64,000 bases of DNA, from contig NC_053037.3 in the NCBI RefSeq assembly GCF_002575655.3, forward strand, positions 569,324,880-569,388,879, written 5' to 3'. The DNA is from Aegilops tauschii subsp. strangulata. Its lineage: Eukaryota > Streptophyta > Magnoliopsida > Poales > Poaceae. A program made the translations under genes and the position numbers. Under the pieces are notes generated by a model. The model saw only the letters and a list, made by a program, of their open reading frames with translations, was not told where the DNA came from and did not search any database. Below are positions 24,301 through 36,929 of this stretch, piece by piece (within the stretch, counting starts at the first letter, position 1; every line of letters begins with the position of its first letter).

Positions 24301-25029
24301 CGAAAAGTATGATGTGAATGGGTATCGCTTCCATACAGAGGAGCACCAGAACAGTCGGCCTGATCCCAAACTATAAATACCGGAGTCTTCACCGAAGTAG
24401 ATAATACAGTAGATTACTACGGAAGGGTGGGAAAAATATACGAGCTTAGATTCAAACGTGGCCGCGAACACCTAAGTCTCACTGTGTTCAAATGCCGATG
24501 GTTCGACCCCCAAAAGGGTCTGAGACATATGCCTTCTGTTGGTTTAGTTGAAGTTAAACCATCAACCGTCTATGCCGGAGCTGATCTCTTTATCGCCGCT
24601 ACCCAGGCCACACAAGTATATTATCTGCCTTACCCATGCCAGAAAGAGTACCTAAAGGGTTGGGAAGTTGTGTTCAAGGTGTCGCCACATGGTAAGCTAC
24701 CGGACCCGAACGATGATGATTACTACAACATAAACCCCATGACATACGAGGGAGTGTTCTTTCAAGAGGAACATGATGTCGTGGTCCGAAACAAGGAGGA
24801 TGATGACTTGGGTTATGTTGACCTGGACCCAAATGACGACGACTCACGGATTGATGGTGAGGCAGTTGTTAATCAAAGAGACATAATTATGCTTGAAAAG
24901 TTAAATGAAGACGCTGACCATGAGGAAGAGCCTCCACCTCCGTCAGACAACGAAGAAGATATGTGTGATAGTGATGATGAGACCGGTGGACAAATAGATT
25001 ACAATAGTGATGATTCATATGACTTGTAG
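21357..25029 (+). pseudogene. TNP2-like CACTA transposase, broken
   Basis: Starts MADNQWMYSGFFHRNQ just after an acceptor-like CAG. The N-terminal ~75 residues match the transposase-associated domain, with Cys/His pairs (CPCAKCKRC...HLRTHG). Next come blocks typical of TNP2 (AISGDGFNPYG, PYNIDVMHTKKNV, NIPDKTKDN), then a DUF4218-like block (HVWRVLAELSHFFRTLCAKE) and, after an intron near 24005-24081, a DUF4216-like block (YYGRVGKIYELRF) with an acidic tail. A Gly-Lys-rich insert lies near 22885-22975. Damage includes frameshifts near 21559, 23000 and 24375, and in-frame stops at 21689, 22028, 22097, 22505 and 22649. The protein would have cut and moved the element. It is now non-functional. 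Confidence 0.88.
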
Positions 25030-25207
25030 AAAATGTAAGTTCTTTTAATGATCCTTAGAATAGTATGCTTAATGTGATCTTCTGTTATTAATGTTCTTTC
25101 CTGTATGCTTAATGTGCTCTTCTGTTATTAATGTTCTTTCCTGTATGCTTGTTTATTTGATATCCTTACTAATTGTTTATTCTCTTCTCAATGCAGGTTT
25201 GCTAATC

Positions 25208-27632
25208 ATGGGCAAGTCCAGCGGCGCCAGTTTCTTCAGTAAATTCAAAGGACTTACTCGGAGTGGACGAGCCCACAAGGTTCCCTGCCGACTACGCGAG
25301 GATGACACCTCACAGGGAGGTGGAGGGGTCGGGGGAGGAGACCCTAGAGGAGGATGGGGTGGGGGGAGAGCCCCTAGAGGAGGAGGAGGTGGGGGGAGTG
25401 GCACCCGGGGCAAAAAAAACTCCGGGCCGTGTCCGAAATAGGAGGGTCTTCTTCGATGCCCTCCTATACTGAGGCACCTTCTGAGTCTGAAGAGGAGGAG
25501 TATGTCCCTGATGGCGAGGAGGAGGAGGGTGAGGAGGAGTAGGCCGAGGAGGTGGGTGAGGAGGAGGGTGAGGAGGGCGGTGGAGGGGAGGTTGACCCCG
25601 AGTTGTGGGGTGACTTGCCACCGGGTGCTCCGAAGGGGTGGCTGCGTGGTACTGCCGGAGTACCTACACCACCTTCTATCGAGGCGCACAAGTGTCTCAT
25701 TGAACTTGCGAGGACAGAGTAAGTGCCTCTCAATCATATTTTCAAGACATGAAAACATTTTCTTATTGTACACATGGCAATCCTTTGATTCTTTTGCAGG
25801 AACTGGATCCTTCACGGAAAGGGCCATAAACTGAACGGCCTTATCACTGTCCTGTTGAAGGAGTTTTGGCCGGGCCTATTCTGCCCGCGGCCAGACAGGG
25901 ACCCGCATAGGGTTTTGGCCACGAGCTAGGCCCACTACGAGGCTTACAGCCACACGGAGTATGGGATGGCTGCTAAAGCCGTGATCACCAAATTTTGGGT
26001 AAGTTCTCTTTTGAATCACTTGTCTTCAGTTTCGTTCATAGTTTATCATTGAATCACTCAACTCATGCCTTGTTTGCTTCTGGTTTTATGCATGATTGCA
26101 GCAACTCTATTGAGTTCTTGACGAACATAAGGCCAGAGCCGACGTGGTCTTGCTGGCGGCTGCGAAGAAGAAAGCTCGTTAGTTGCAGTACGAGGTGCGC
26201 TGGGTTGCCGTCTCGCAATACTACCACAGCTACCTTCATCAAAAGATGACCAAAACTCAAGCGCAGAGGCAACGACTTACCTTGAGCAGGGAGTAGTTCA
26301 GGAAGGTAACTATTACTGACTTTTCATTGTTTTTCAAGCAGTCAATTATTTGATTCGTGCTCACATGTCATGCTTCCAAATTTTGCATAGGTTATTCCTC
26401 GTTGGTGCTATGGAAAGGATGACGGATGGGCGATTTTGGTGGATAGGTGGCTCGGCGACGATGCAGAGTTTGCTGCCAAGAGTAGCAAGGCCCGGGCTAA
26501 CCGTGGAAAAGACGGGACACATATCCAAGGAAACAGGAACCACTGGGCTTCAAGGCCGAGAAGGTATATCTATATGCATGATGCATTTTTGTTCTTCTTT
26601 ACCTTCATGTTCTTTGTGTATGGCTAACTTCTGTTTGAGGTTCTAGGAGGACAAGTTGAAGAGGCCGCTCTCAGACATTGAGTCGTGGAAGCTGGCCCGC
26701 GAGCGGAGTGATCGCAAGGACGACGAGAGCCGGTACTACGGCAAGGCCGAGGAGCACCTGGAGTCTTACACTCAGCAGTTTCAGAGGTTGCATCCGGATG
26801 TTCCTGACGTCGCCTAGTCTCAGATCGACGACACAGCGGTGGTGGCCATCCAGGGGAAGCCCCATGGCCGGTATCTGTGTTTTGATGGCTTGATCACTCC
26901 TTCGGTCTCGTACACACGGTTTCGGGCTACCAACCCGAGCACGTTAGAGAGTACGGGGCATTCGCAGCCTCCCTTAGCCCGCCAACATGCTGTAAGTACT
27001 TCCCCTTTATCTTCTTTCTCTCTAACTTTCTCAGTTTATTTTCAGCATTGCTCACTTCGGAACAAGCAAAATTTTGTAGGCATATAAGGCCTTTGTCGAG
27101 CATACGAATCTCGAGGTGCGGGAGTACTTGCAACGAGTGAAGGCAAACGATGATTACTACCGTCAGATGATGACGGTTAGTTTTCCCTCTTAAAACCAAG
27201 CTAAAATTTTGCACTTTCACTCCTTCTGACCTTCTAGTTTGCTTGTTTAACTAACATCCAGGCTAAGTTGGCGTCTTGGAGTAACCGCACGGATCCACCA
27301 CAAATGGGGCCCCCACCACCACCTGCGGGAGAACCCCCACACGTGCCCACGTTCGATGAATGGGTGGCACTAGGCAGTGATAGTCTGGTTAGTACACTTG
27401 CCTAACTACTGACAAACTAGTTCTCGTTCATTCAACACTATCATATCACATTTACCGTTAGAATCTTCTCTCAAACATGTAGGGGACCGGTGGCTCGACT
27501 CCTGCTTCGTCGACCCCGGTCACTCTGATCTGGCAGAGTGTTGCTGGTCTTGGCGGTGGCGGTTTTGGCGGAGGTGGTCTTGGCGGTGGTGGTTTTGGCG
27601 GAGGTGGTCTTGGCGGCAGCGGTATTGCCTGA
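25208..27632 (+). pseudogene. Second CACTA gene (TNP1/ORF2-type, plant En/Spm transposase family), broken
   Basis: Begins MGKSSGASFFSKFKGLTRSG about 180 bases after the TNP2 stop. Several exons are separated by short introns with GTAAGT- or GTTAGT-like donors (for example near 25722, 26000, 26993, 27178 and 27390). Recognisable blocks include KEFWPGLFCPRPD, WCYGKDDGWAILVDRWLGDD, YYGKAEEHLESYTQQF and RATNPSTLEST. It ends in Gly-rich repeats (GGGGFGGGGLGG). Stops fall inside conserved blocks, for example after HRVLATS and in DVPDVA, and there is a frameshift in the acidic N-terminal region. This family supplies the accessory DNA-binding protein that recognises subterminal motifs. Confidence 0.78.
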
Positions 27633-27943
27633 TGTCGATGATGATACCTTTCATTTGTGGTGGTCTTGCATGTGGCCGTCGTGCGATACCTTTCATGTTC
27701 CTACTTGTTAGTTTCTTTAGATGACAATGATGATGTTCCATGTCTTGCACTATTTATGTTCATGAAGTTTCGCTGATGATGATCTTTAGATGATGAACTT
27801 GAGTATGTTTAAATGATCATGATGATCTTGAGCATGTTTAGATGATGAACTGTCATATTTCTGCATAATCCCATATTTTCTGTTTTGAAATGTTGTCAAA
27901 ATGAACTGAAAAAGAGAAAACAGGGAAAATAAACGAAAACACA

Positions 27944-28367
27944 GATCTATGCCGACGGCAAAGCCGTCGGCATAGATATGCCAGTACCTCCCAGTGGCTG
28001 CCACGTGGCAGGGCTATGCCGACGGCCAAGCCGTCCGCATAGATGAATATGCCGACGGCTTGGCCGCCGGCATAGCTCTGCCACATGGCAGCCACTGGTT
28101 TGTGAGCGCGGTTGACGGCGCCGTCCGTTGCCATCAGGCGAAAATCACTGCCGACGGTGATCATATGTCGACGGCCGTACAGAAGCCGTCGGCATACGTG
28201 CTTATGCCGACGGCTTTTCTATGCCAACGGTTTGATAAGACTACGCTGACATGATCTATGCCGACGGGGCTATGCCGACGGCAGCCGTCGGCATAGACAT
28301 ATGCCGACGGGAAATGGTATATGCCGACGGCCCGTGGCCGTCGGCTTAGAGGGCGAGTCCGGTAGTG
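27944..28367. repeat. Right subterminal repeats of the 20.7-kb CACTA
   Basis: About a dozen ATGCCGACGGC/GCCGTCGGCAT motifs in both orientations, several arranged as perfect palindromes, ending at CCGGTAGTG. Confidence 0.85.
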
Positions 28368-28506
28368 GTGATTGCAGCTTAAGGAAAACTCGGGTGGCAA
28401 CAGTGAATGAACATGCATTTCTGTTTTTGCCTTCCTTTGGATTTCATGCGGCAATGAGCCTGAAATGGGTGCTACCTGACTTGATCAATAACTAATGCCC
28501 TTTGTG

Positions 28507-28820
28507 CACTACTGGAATTTTCTCACACGCCAAGTGCCCGGCTCATCGACAAGAACCAAACTACGGGCACTCAGTAATGCTAAGTTAGCCCAGAGGAGAC
28601 TCGGCAACAGATGTTGCTTGGCAAACACATGCATTTACCGATAACCTATGCAACACACACTCAACAAAAGGAACAAAATCGGCAAACACCCTTTTTGCCG
28701 AGAGACAAACAGCGAGCCCACGGCAAACTGGAGCCACATTGCACTTCCAGGGAGTGGATAACAGCTCGGTGATGGTGGCACTGCTTTGCCGAGAGCCCGT
28801 GGTTTGGCTCCTATTTCCTT
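28507..28820 (+). mobile_element. CACTA terminal remnant of a different family
   Basis: CACTACTGGAATTTTC is followed by motifs such as TTTGCCGAGAG and GGCAAAC in both orientations, a subterminal vocabulary unlike that of the 20.7-kb element. No matching right end was found, so it is a fragment or a small deleted derivative. Confidence 0.5.
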
Positions 28821-29099
28821 GCATTATTAATTTGACCGTTTCTGTTTATGTGAGAGCTGAGTTTAGTCCCACCTCGCTTAAGGACGAGTAGTTCGGCGGG
28901 TTGAAATAGTTATAGTCCAGAAGCAGTCAGCTTTGGTATTCATTATAGTCTCGTTAAGAATCCAGACTGTAACTATGAATCTTCACCTGTTCTGGGCAAA
29001 GAAGGTTCATAGTGACAGTCAATATTACTAACAATAGTGATGGATACCTGCGCTTTTTATTACTTCAATTAAATTTTCTTTGACTTTTTTGTCTGTGTG

Positions 29100-31545
29100 A
29101 GAGCAATGATCCAACCGTTTAAATCCACGGAAAATCATACGATAATGGAAATCAGCCCTAGTAGGGTGTGGTAAAAGTTTGGACGCGTTTCGAAGAGGCG
29201 TCACCTGAGGCCACTTGTAAACTGCATCATCTCTCTGGGTATCGAGAGGGAACGTGTCGAGTTCGTAAAGGAAGTGTGAGTCATGTTGCTTTGTTGGCCT
29301 CGAAACTGCTCATGCTCTTAGTGGTGGCCATCGAATGACATGTGCCAGGCCCCCGCATTTTTTGGACCCGCCTGTAATATTTCAGACATTTATTGCACTG
29401 CTAGGGTTTCAACGCCAGGAATTACAGATCAACAAGGCGGCACATGACATCATGCCCAAAAGCGCATGAAAAACTCTATGTGATGTCATTACAACATGCG
29501 CAGGCTTTGTGCAGATGAGGGACGGGCAGACCCAGCTACCAGGGGTGAAATTATCTCGGCGGCTTGCCTGAACCAACCATTTAAATCATTGGAAAATCGT
29601 ATGGTGCCGAAAATCCTGGGGAGGTGGGGCGGTGTCACCACATTGCCCTTGTTGGGTGTGGTAAAAGTTTGGGCGTGCTTTGAATAGGCCTCACCTCAGG
29701 CTGCTTTTAAACTACACCGTCTCCGAGGCAGTCTCTAGGTATCGAGAGGGAACGTGTCGGGATTGTGAAGGAAGTGCGGGACATGTTGCTCCGTTGGCCT
29801 CAAATTTCTCGTGCTCTCAAAGGAGACCATCAAATGACACGTGCCTGGGCGCTACATTTTTCGAACCCGCCTGTAATACTTGATATATTTATTGCACTAC
29901 TAAAGTTTCGGCAGCGGAAATTGCAGATCTGCAAGGTGGCTCATGAAATCATGCCCAGAAGCGGCATGGAAAATCTTATACGATGTCTTTGTGACATGCG
30001 TTGGCCTTGTGCCGATGAGGAAGGGCCGGGCCCAACCACCGGGGGGTGAAATTACCTTGGCGACATGCCTGATCCTACATTTTACATCCTTAGAGAATCC
30101 TACGATGCAGGAAATCCTTGGGAGCTGGCACGACATAATCACATGGCCCTTTTAGGGTGTGGAAAACGTTTTGGTCCATTTCTAATAGGCCTTACCTCAG
30201 GCCGCTTGTAAACTACACCATCTCTTAGGTACTCTTTAGGTATCTACACGGAATGTGTCTGGTTTGTGAAGGAAGTTTTTGTCTAGTTGTTCCATTGACC
30301 TTGAAACTACTCGTGCTCTCAAACGAGGTCATCGAATGACATGTGCCAGACCCTCGCATTTTTCAGACCCGCCTGCAATAATTGAGACATTTATTGCACT
30401 GTTACGGTTTCAGCGTTGGAAATGGCAGATCTACAAGGCGGCACATGAAATCATGCCAGAAGCGGCATGGAAAATCATATGTCTTGTCTTTGTGACATGC
30501 ATGGCCTTGTGCAGATGAGGGAGGGGTAGGCCACGCCACTAGGGGGGGGGGTGAAATTACCTTGGCGACATATGTCTGATCCAACCGTTTAAATTCTCGG
30601 AAAATCGTATGATGCCAGAAATCCTCGGGAGCTGGCATGGCGTCATCACATGGTCCATGTAGGGTTTGGTAAAAGTTTGGGCGCGTTTCAAATAGGCCTC
30701 ACCTAAGGCTGCTTGTAAACTATACCATCTCCGGGGTAGTCTCTAGGTATTTGGAGGGAACATGTCGGTTTGTAATGGAAGTGATGGTCCTGTTGCTCGT
30801 GCTCTCAAGGGAGGCCATCGAATGGCACATGCCAGGCCCCTAGATTGTTCGGACCTACCTACAATATTTGAGACATTTATTGCACTGCTCGGGTTTCAGC
30901 ACTATACAATTGCAGATCTACAAGGCCCCACATGAAATCCTGCCAAGAAGCAGCATGGAAAATCCTATGTGATGTCTTTGCAACATGTGTTGGCCTTGTA
31001 CAAATGAGCAATGGGAAGGCCCAGCCACCAGGGGCGAAATTACCTTGGCCGCATGTCCGATCCAACAATTTAAATCCTCAGAAAATCGTAGGATGTAAGA
31101 AATCCTTAGGAGTTTTCATGGCGTCATCACATAGGCCCTATAGGGTGAGGTAAAAGTTTGAGCCTGTTTGGAACAGGCCTCACCTCAGTCCGCTTGTAAA
31201 CTCACCATCTCTGTATTAGTTTCTGGGTATCGTGAGGGAACATGTCGGGTTTCTGAAGGACGTGCGGGTCATGTTGCTTCGTTGGCCTCAAAACTTCTTG
31301 TGCGTTCAAAGGAGGCCATCAAATGACACATGCCAGACCCCCCCCCCCCCACCCAATTTTCCGGACCCGCCTGCAATATTCGAGGCATTTATTACACTGC
31401 TAGGGTTTTAGCGCTGGAAATTGCATATCTGCAAGGCGGCACATGAAATGTTGCTCAGAAGCTGCATGGAAAATCCTATGTGATGTCTTTACGACATGCG
31501 TAGGCCTTGTGCAGACGAGGAGGGGTAGGCCTTTTCTTCCACGTG
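29100..31545 (+). repeat. Satellite-like tandem repeat, ~500-bp unit, about five copies
   Basis: The anchor TCACCT(C/G)AGG occurs at 29201, 29691, 30192 (as TTACCTCAGG), 30699 (as TCACCTAAGG) and 31180, with spacings 490, 501, 507 and 481. Shared phrases include GGGTGTGGTAAAAGTTTGG, GAGACATTTATTGCACTG and AAATCATGCC. Units are noticeably diverged. The last copy stops near GTGCAGACGAGGAGGGGTAG. The array is non-coding; family not identified. Confidence 0.9.
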
Positions 31546-33083
31546 TGTGCCAAAGAGGCACTCTTCTTTCCCGCCCAAGTCAAAGAGGCACTATTCATTC
31601 TAACCGGGCACACATAGTTCTTCTACCCCATGTAGCCACATGACTGTACATCTCTTGTGCACACTAGAGCCTCTCCTAGTCAAACCCTCACGCCTCACAT
31701 CAATGAGGAGAATCCATTGAGATGAAGAGTCATTTGAACTCTACACCCATGAGGTCTTATTTCATCTTTCAATCTACCTCGATCATCGCAAGCGAACATC
31801 ACGCTTGGTGAGAAATTTCGCAATTAATTGCACACAACTACTTATCTAGAAGCTGCCAACCTCGTCAACATTGCCCCTCTTTATATTGTTGTAATTGTCA
31901 GAGTTGGCAACATCTAGTTCACATCACGAATGGCATGGATCATGCTGCGTGTGATCATTGACAACAATAGGACGAGGCACAATTCTACGAAGTTGGCAAT
32001 TACTAGATAAGTAGATGGATGAGAGTAATTGGAAAACATCTCACTGAGCGCGATGTAGGCTTTCGACCGTTGATGTAAATTTAAAGGTGAAATTTATGTT
32101 CCATAATGCATGATTCGATCGAGCTATTCTTCGTCCGAATGGATTCTCATCATCAATACAGTCTTGATGGCGTGAGTGTTCGGCCAAGGGAGCTTCGGAC
32201 TAGTATGCACGAGGGTTTGCTAGACGTCATCGTAGTTGCACTGTTTTCGTTCAGAGTTAGAATTAAAAGTGCCTCCTTAGTTTTGTTGAGAACGAAGAGT
32301 GCCATTTCGCCCCACAGATGGATGAGAGTCACTCTTCGTTCGTTACAAGGACGACGGGGTAATATTTTTGTAAATTTGAAAATCGAGACTATAGTTTTGA
32401 ATTTCATAAAAATAATGTTATTCAGAAAAATCTATATTGTTGCTATCTTTATGGTACGTTGTACATGGAAACTCTTGACTATTTTTGATTATGATGTTTC
32501 ATTGCAATCCAATTACAATCACTACATCGATTTGGCAATTCCCTCAAGCAAGTATTTGTTTCCATATGTGTGGTTAAATTGACAACTCAACAGCTGTTCC
32601 TAAGGCGTATAAATAATCTTTAGCTTATCTTGTGTCGAATCAATAAATTAGGGTTCCGATACTTCCCTTGAAGACTGTTGCGAAGGCCTACACTTTTTTT
32701 ACCATGGAGGTCCCCTACACTTTTTGGTTATCACTCCTTTAAGAGGAGCCTATTGACGTGGTAATTGTCTTCATGAGTTTTAACTTATTGTGGACATGTC
32801 GATAATTTTTTCATATTACTGACAATCATCCAATATAGCTTAGCAGATAATTTCAAATCAGTTCGGCCATAATGTTGTTGTCTTGCATGCACATAAATAT
32901 ATCTTGGGGGCCTAGAGGGAGTGGGGACTCATCCCAATTACGTACTTATGGGACTGTTAGAATGAAAGCTCCTATCACAATTTCTATAGCGAAGATGATT
33001 GGAGAAAAAAGATTCCTATCTTGTATCTATATTTTAGAAAAAAAATATTCTGACTAGTTGTGGATGAAAACATCTGCATCTCT
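31546..33083. other. No gene recognised
   Basis: Contains a short direct repeat (GCCAAAGAGGCACT and GTCAAAGAGGCACT near 31549-31592). A 158-codon frame at 32106 has no recognisable family and ordinary intergenic composition, so it is not called. Confidence 0.4.
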
Positions 33084-33088
33084 GATAT

Positions 33089-34672
33089 TGATACGTCTCC
33101 AACGTATCTATAATTTTTGATTGTTTCATGCTATTATATTATCTGTTTTGGATGTTTTATAAGCATTAATATGATAATTTATATTATTTTTGGGACTAAC
33201 CTATTAACCTAGAGCTCAGTCCCAGTTCTTGTTTTTTTCCCTGTTTTTGAGTTTCGCAGAAAAAGAATACCAAACGGAATAAAACCTTCGCAATGATTTT
33301 TCTTGGACCAGAAGACAATCAGGAGACTTGGAGATGAAGTCGGAGGAGCCATGAGGCGGCCACAAGGACGGAGGGCACGCCCAGGGGGGTAGGGCGCGCC
33401 CCTCACCCTTGTGTGCCCCTCGTGACCTCCTGACCTAATTCTTTTGCCTATATATTCCCATATATCCCCAAACCATCAGAGACATCCACGAAAACACTTT
33501 TCCACCGCCGCAACCTTCTGTACCCGTTAGATTCCATCTAGGGACCTTTTCCGGCACCCTGCCGAAGGGGGATTCGATCACGGAGGGCTTCTACATCAAC
33601 TCTATTACCCTTCCGATGAAGCGTGGGTAGTTCACCACAGACCTACGGGTTCATAGCTAGTAGCTAGATGGCTTCTTCTCTCTCTTTGATTCTCAATACC
33701 ATGTTCTCGTCGATGTTCTTGGAGATCTAGTAGCTAGATGTAATACTTTTTTGCTGTGTGTTTGCCGAGGTCCGAGAAATTGTGGATTTATGATCAGCTT
33801 ATCTATGAATATTATTTGAATCTTCTCTGAATTCTTGTAATTATGGTTTGATATCTTTGTAATTCTCTTTGAACTATCAGTTTGGTTTTTCTTGCAATGG
33901 GAGAAGTGCTTAGCTTTGGGTTCAATCTTGCGGTGTCCTTTCCCAGTGACAGTAGGGGCAGCAAGGCACGTATTGTATTGTTGCCATCGAGGATAAAAAG
34001 ATGGGGTTTTCATCATATTGCTTGAGTTAATTCCTCTACATCATCTCATCTTACTTAATGCGTTACTCCGTTCTTTACGAACTTAATACTCTAGATGCAT
34101 GCTAGATAGCTGTCGATTTGTGGAGTAATAGTAGTAAATGCAGAATCGTTTCGGTCTACTTGACACAGACGTGATGCCTATATTCATGATCATTGCCTTA
34201 GATATCGTCATAACTTTGCACTATTCTATCAATTGCTCGACAGTAATTTGTTCACCCACCGTATTATTTTCTATCTTGAGAGAAGCCTCTAGTGAAACCT
34301 ATGGCCCCCGGGTCTATTTTCCATCATATTAGTTTCCGATCTACAATATTAGTTTCTGATCTACTCTTTTTGAAATCTTTTACTTTCCGTTCTATAAACC
34401 AAAAATACCAAAAAAAATACTTTACCGTTTGTTTACTTTCATCTATCTCTATTAGATCTCACTTTTGCGAGTGACCGTGAAGGGATTGACAACCCCTTTA
34501 TCACGTTAGGTGCAAGTTGTTTGATTATTTGTGCAGTTATTCGGTGACTTGAGCGTTGTCTCCAATTGGATTGATACCTTGGTTCTCAAACTGAGGGAAA
34601 TACTTATATCTACTTTGCTGCATCACCCTTTCCTCTTCAAGGGAAAAACCAACGCAAGCTCAAGAAGTAGGT
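33089..34672 (+). mobile_element. Solo LTR of the same retrotransposon group
   Basis: Starts TGATACGTCTCCAACG and follows the LTR at 43689 to its end, including CACCCTTTCCTCTTCAAGGG. It is flanked by GATAT on both sides (33084-33088 and 34673-34677). No primer site or interior follows, so the element was reduced to one LTR by recombination. The last bases are AGTAGGT where CA would be expected, probably a later mutation. Confidence 0.88.
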
Positions 34673-34677
34673 GATAT

Positions 34678-36929
34678 AACTATGTTTATATTTTTTGTGT
34701 TGTCCCGTTATGTCATTGAAATTATGAGTTGCACATGTATGCAGGTGTTTTCTTGCATCTATATCTCTTTTTAAGCTCTATTCCTCAAAATTCAAGTTGT
34801 GTCAATTTCAATTTTGCATTGTCACTTTAACAAGGTTTTAGACAATCCAATTTTGTATGAGATTACTTTCATCTTTTCTGAATCACTTGTATTACTACAA
34901 GGAGACGAGACTTTTGGCCCAGCCAGAGGGTCTGGCCAGTCTCCTGCATTGCTCATGTGTGATACTCCGTAACATGACATCCTTCCCTTTTGCTTGCGCA
35001 CTCTCTGTTCAGTGTTAGATCTGAGGATGATGAATTCAAATGGATAATAATCCTAGGATGTCTACACTTGTTTCAAATACAATGGGCAATGATAGAAATT
35101 TGAGCGTCATGCACCAAACCAAAAGCATCATGATGCTCACATTTTTTCAAATAAAGCTCTCTCTTCCTCGGGATCATGCTACAACCACCAAAGCCGGAGA
35201 GTTATGGGTATCTCATGGTATTATCGATCATGTAGTTCAAATTTTTGGGACAACACAAGCTATTTTCTCCAAACCCATTATATTTATGGTACTCAGATAG
35301 TCCTCTTGTTATCTTGTTAAATATGGGAATGGCGCTCTCTTGTTAAACACAAAAAATGTCCAGCAGTTGTAAAATACTAGGCACTTCTATACTTTTTATC
35401 CATTCCTAGGGGATTTGCCATGAATAAACAAGTACCAAGGGGATCCAAAGGCGATTGATTCTTAAACTCTTGGGGGTTGTCATAAACCTACCGCATGTTT
35501 GTGTGATGTTCCTAGAGTTGTCAGTGTTTGTTAGTCATTCAAGTGCTTTAGTCAATGGTTTTATGCATGTGTTCCTTCCACTTCCAATGGTTTTTTCTTA
35601 TTATGTGGCAAAAGTAACCCATAACTACCATTACGACAAAAACTCTCTCATACTGATGCTACATATTGCAAGCTGCATATTACCGACGAAAAAACATTCA
35701 AGCTCTACATAAACTATTAAATACGGAGATGATGGATTCAATGGTGAAGTTTGATCCTCCCTAGAGGTTAAATCCTAGCCTCCACTAGCCCTCAGGGATA
35801 AAGAACAATGGTGGTGGCGCTTCCGCCTCTAGAAACAATCGTTTATAAATAGGAGTCACATAGTGAATATATAGCGAGGAGTCCCTAGGAGAGAGCTCGG
35901 AAAGGCTAGGTGGGCCCTGACGCCCTGTGCAGGTGCCCCAGGGAGAGTGTTTAGGGGCCCTAGGCACCTCCCAGACGAATCCTGAAGTCCTTGTGCGTCC
36001 TTATGATGCACATATCCTCCTGCTATTTAAATTTTATTTTTGTCCGATGGATTTTTGCACAAATTGATAACTTATTCTCATGCCTTAATTACACATTAGT
36101 TTTTCTTATTTGTATCAAGCGAGACTATATAATTCAATATTGTTATTTATTGTCTTATTATCATGAATTAGTTCTCATATATTTCCTTGAAGATTATATG
36201 ATCAATTTTTAATTACATTTATTATCTCCCAATTTACCGTTGTGCATTAATTATGTGTGTATGTGTGGTGCACACATTGCTACGTATGGACACATACATT
36301 TAATAATTATTTTATCTTCGCATTTCTGGCACAGTTTGCAAGCTGCATATTACTGACAGAGAAACAATAAAACTCCATTTAAACTATTTTTCAAACATCA
36401 TAATCTTTCTTTTGTAAAATAAAAATGAAATCAATTTCATCAATTGTAGAGAATCTGCATATACCTTCTTTCGTGTGAATAAAAATGTGCTTCAGTTTGT
36501 TCAAACTTTCCATTAGTAAACTGAAGTATTTGAAATGAGTAGATGATGAACATGGTAAGCTACATGGGAACAAGGCTCGTTTTCCAAGTTTTGTCCTGTC
36601 AATGGTACCAACAATAATCTACCGCATTGGTAGGGGATGTACTTGTAAGAATACCCATGTGTTGCAACACAAAAGTAATATGTGTAGAGATCATGCAAAA
36701 TACACGAATGCACATGTCGAGAAGGACCAATATGTCATGTGTGGTTTGCGACCAAAACATGACAAATGACTACTCAGAATGGTAGGGCAAAAAAGAAAGG
36801 ACCCGCTATCTCGAAGAAGAAGGCTCGTGTTGCTTGTACAAGTAGCAGTGCTCCTCCTACCAAGAGTTGTTATTTCTTTGAAATAATTCCCGACAAGAAT
36901 AGTAACCACTTAATATAATAGATGCCCAC
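34678..36929. other. No gene recognised
   Basis: AT-rich sequence with no family recognised in its frames (largest 86 codons at 35040). The phrase GCAAGCTGCATATTAC occurs twice (near 35668 and 36338), a trace of old duplication. Confidence 0.4.

Larger units (their letters stand above)
7660..28367 (+). mobile_element. Complete CACTA (En/Spm) DNA transposon, 20.7 kb
   Basis: The left end reads CACTACCGGAACAGGG and the right end reads GAGTCCGGTAGTG, whose reverse complement starts CACTACCGGACTC, so the termini match for the first 10 bases. The 3 bases before the element (7657-7659) and after it (28368-28370) are both GTG, the 3-bp duplication expected of CACTA transposition. Both subterminal zones are packed with GCCGACGGC/GCCGTCGGC motifs. 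Inside, left to right, are a tandem array with two nested LTR insertions, a GC-rich leader with fold-backs, a TNP2-like gene and a second CACTA-type gene, both plus strand and both broken. The element is therefore structurally complete but could not move on its own protein. Confidence 0.93.

Noticed and set aside
29100..31545. Regular repeats that might look like a CRISPR-type array
   Set aside because: Units are ~500 bp, diverged, with no short repeat/spacer structure, in a plant genome.
32106..32582. 158-codon ORF
   Set aside because: No recognisable domain; overlapped by a comparable frame on the other strand; intergenic composition.
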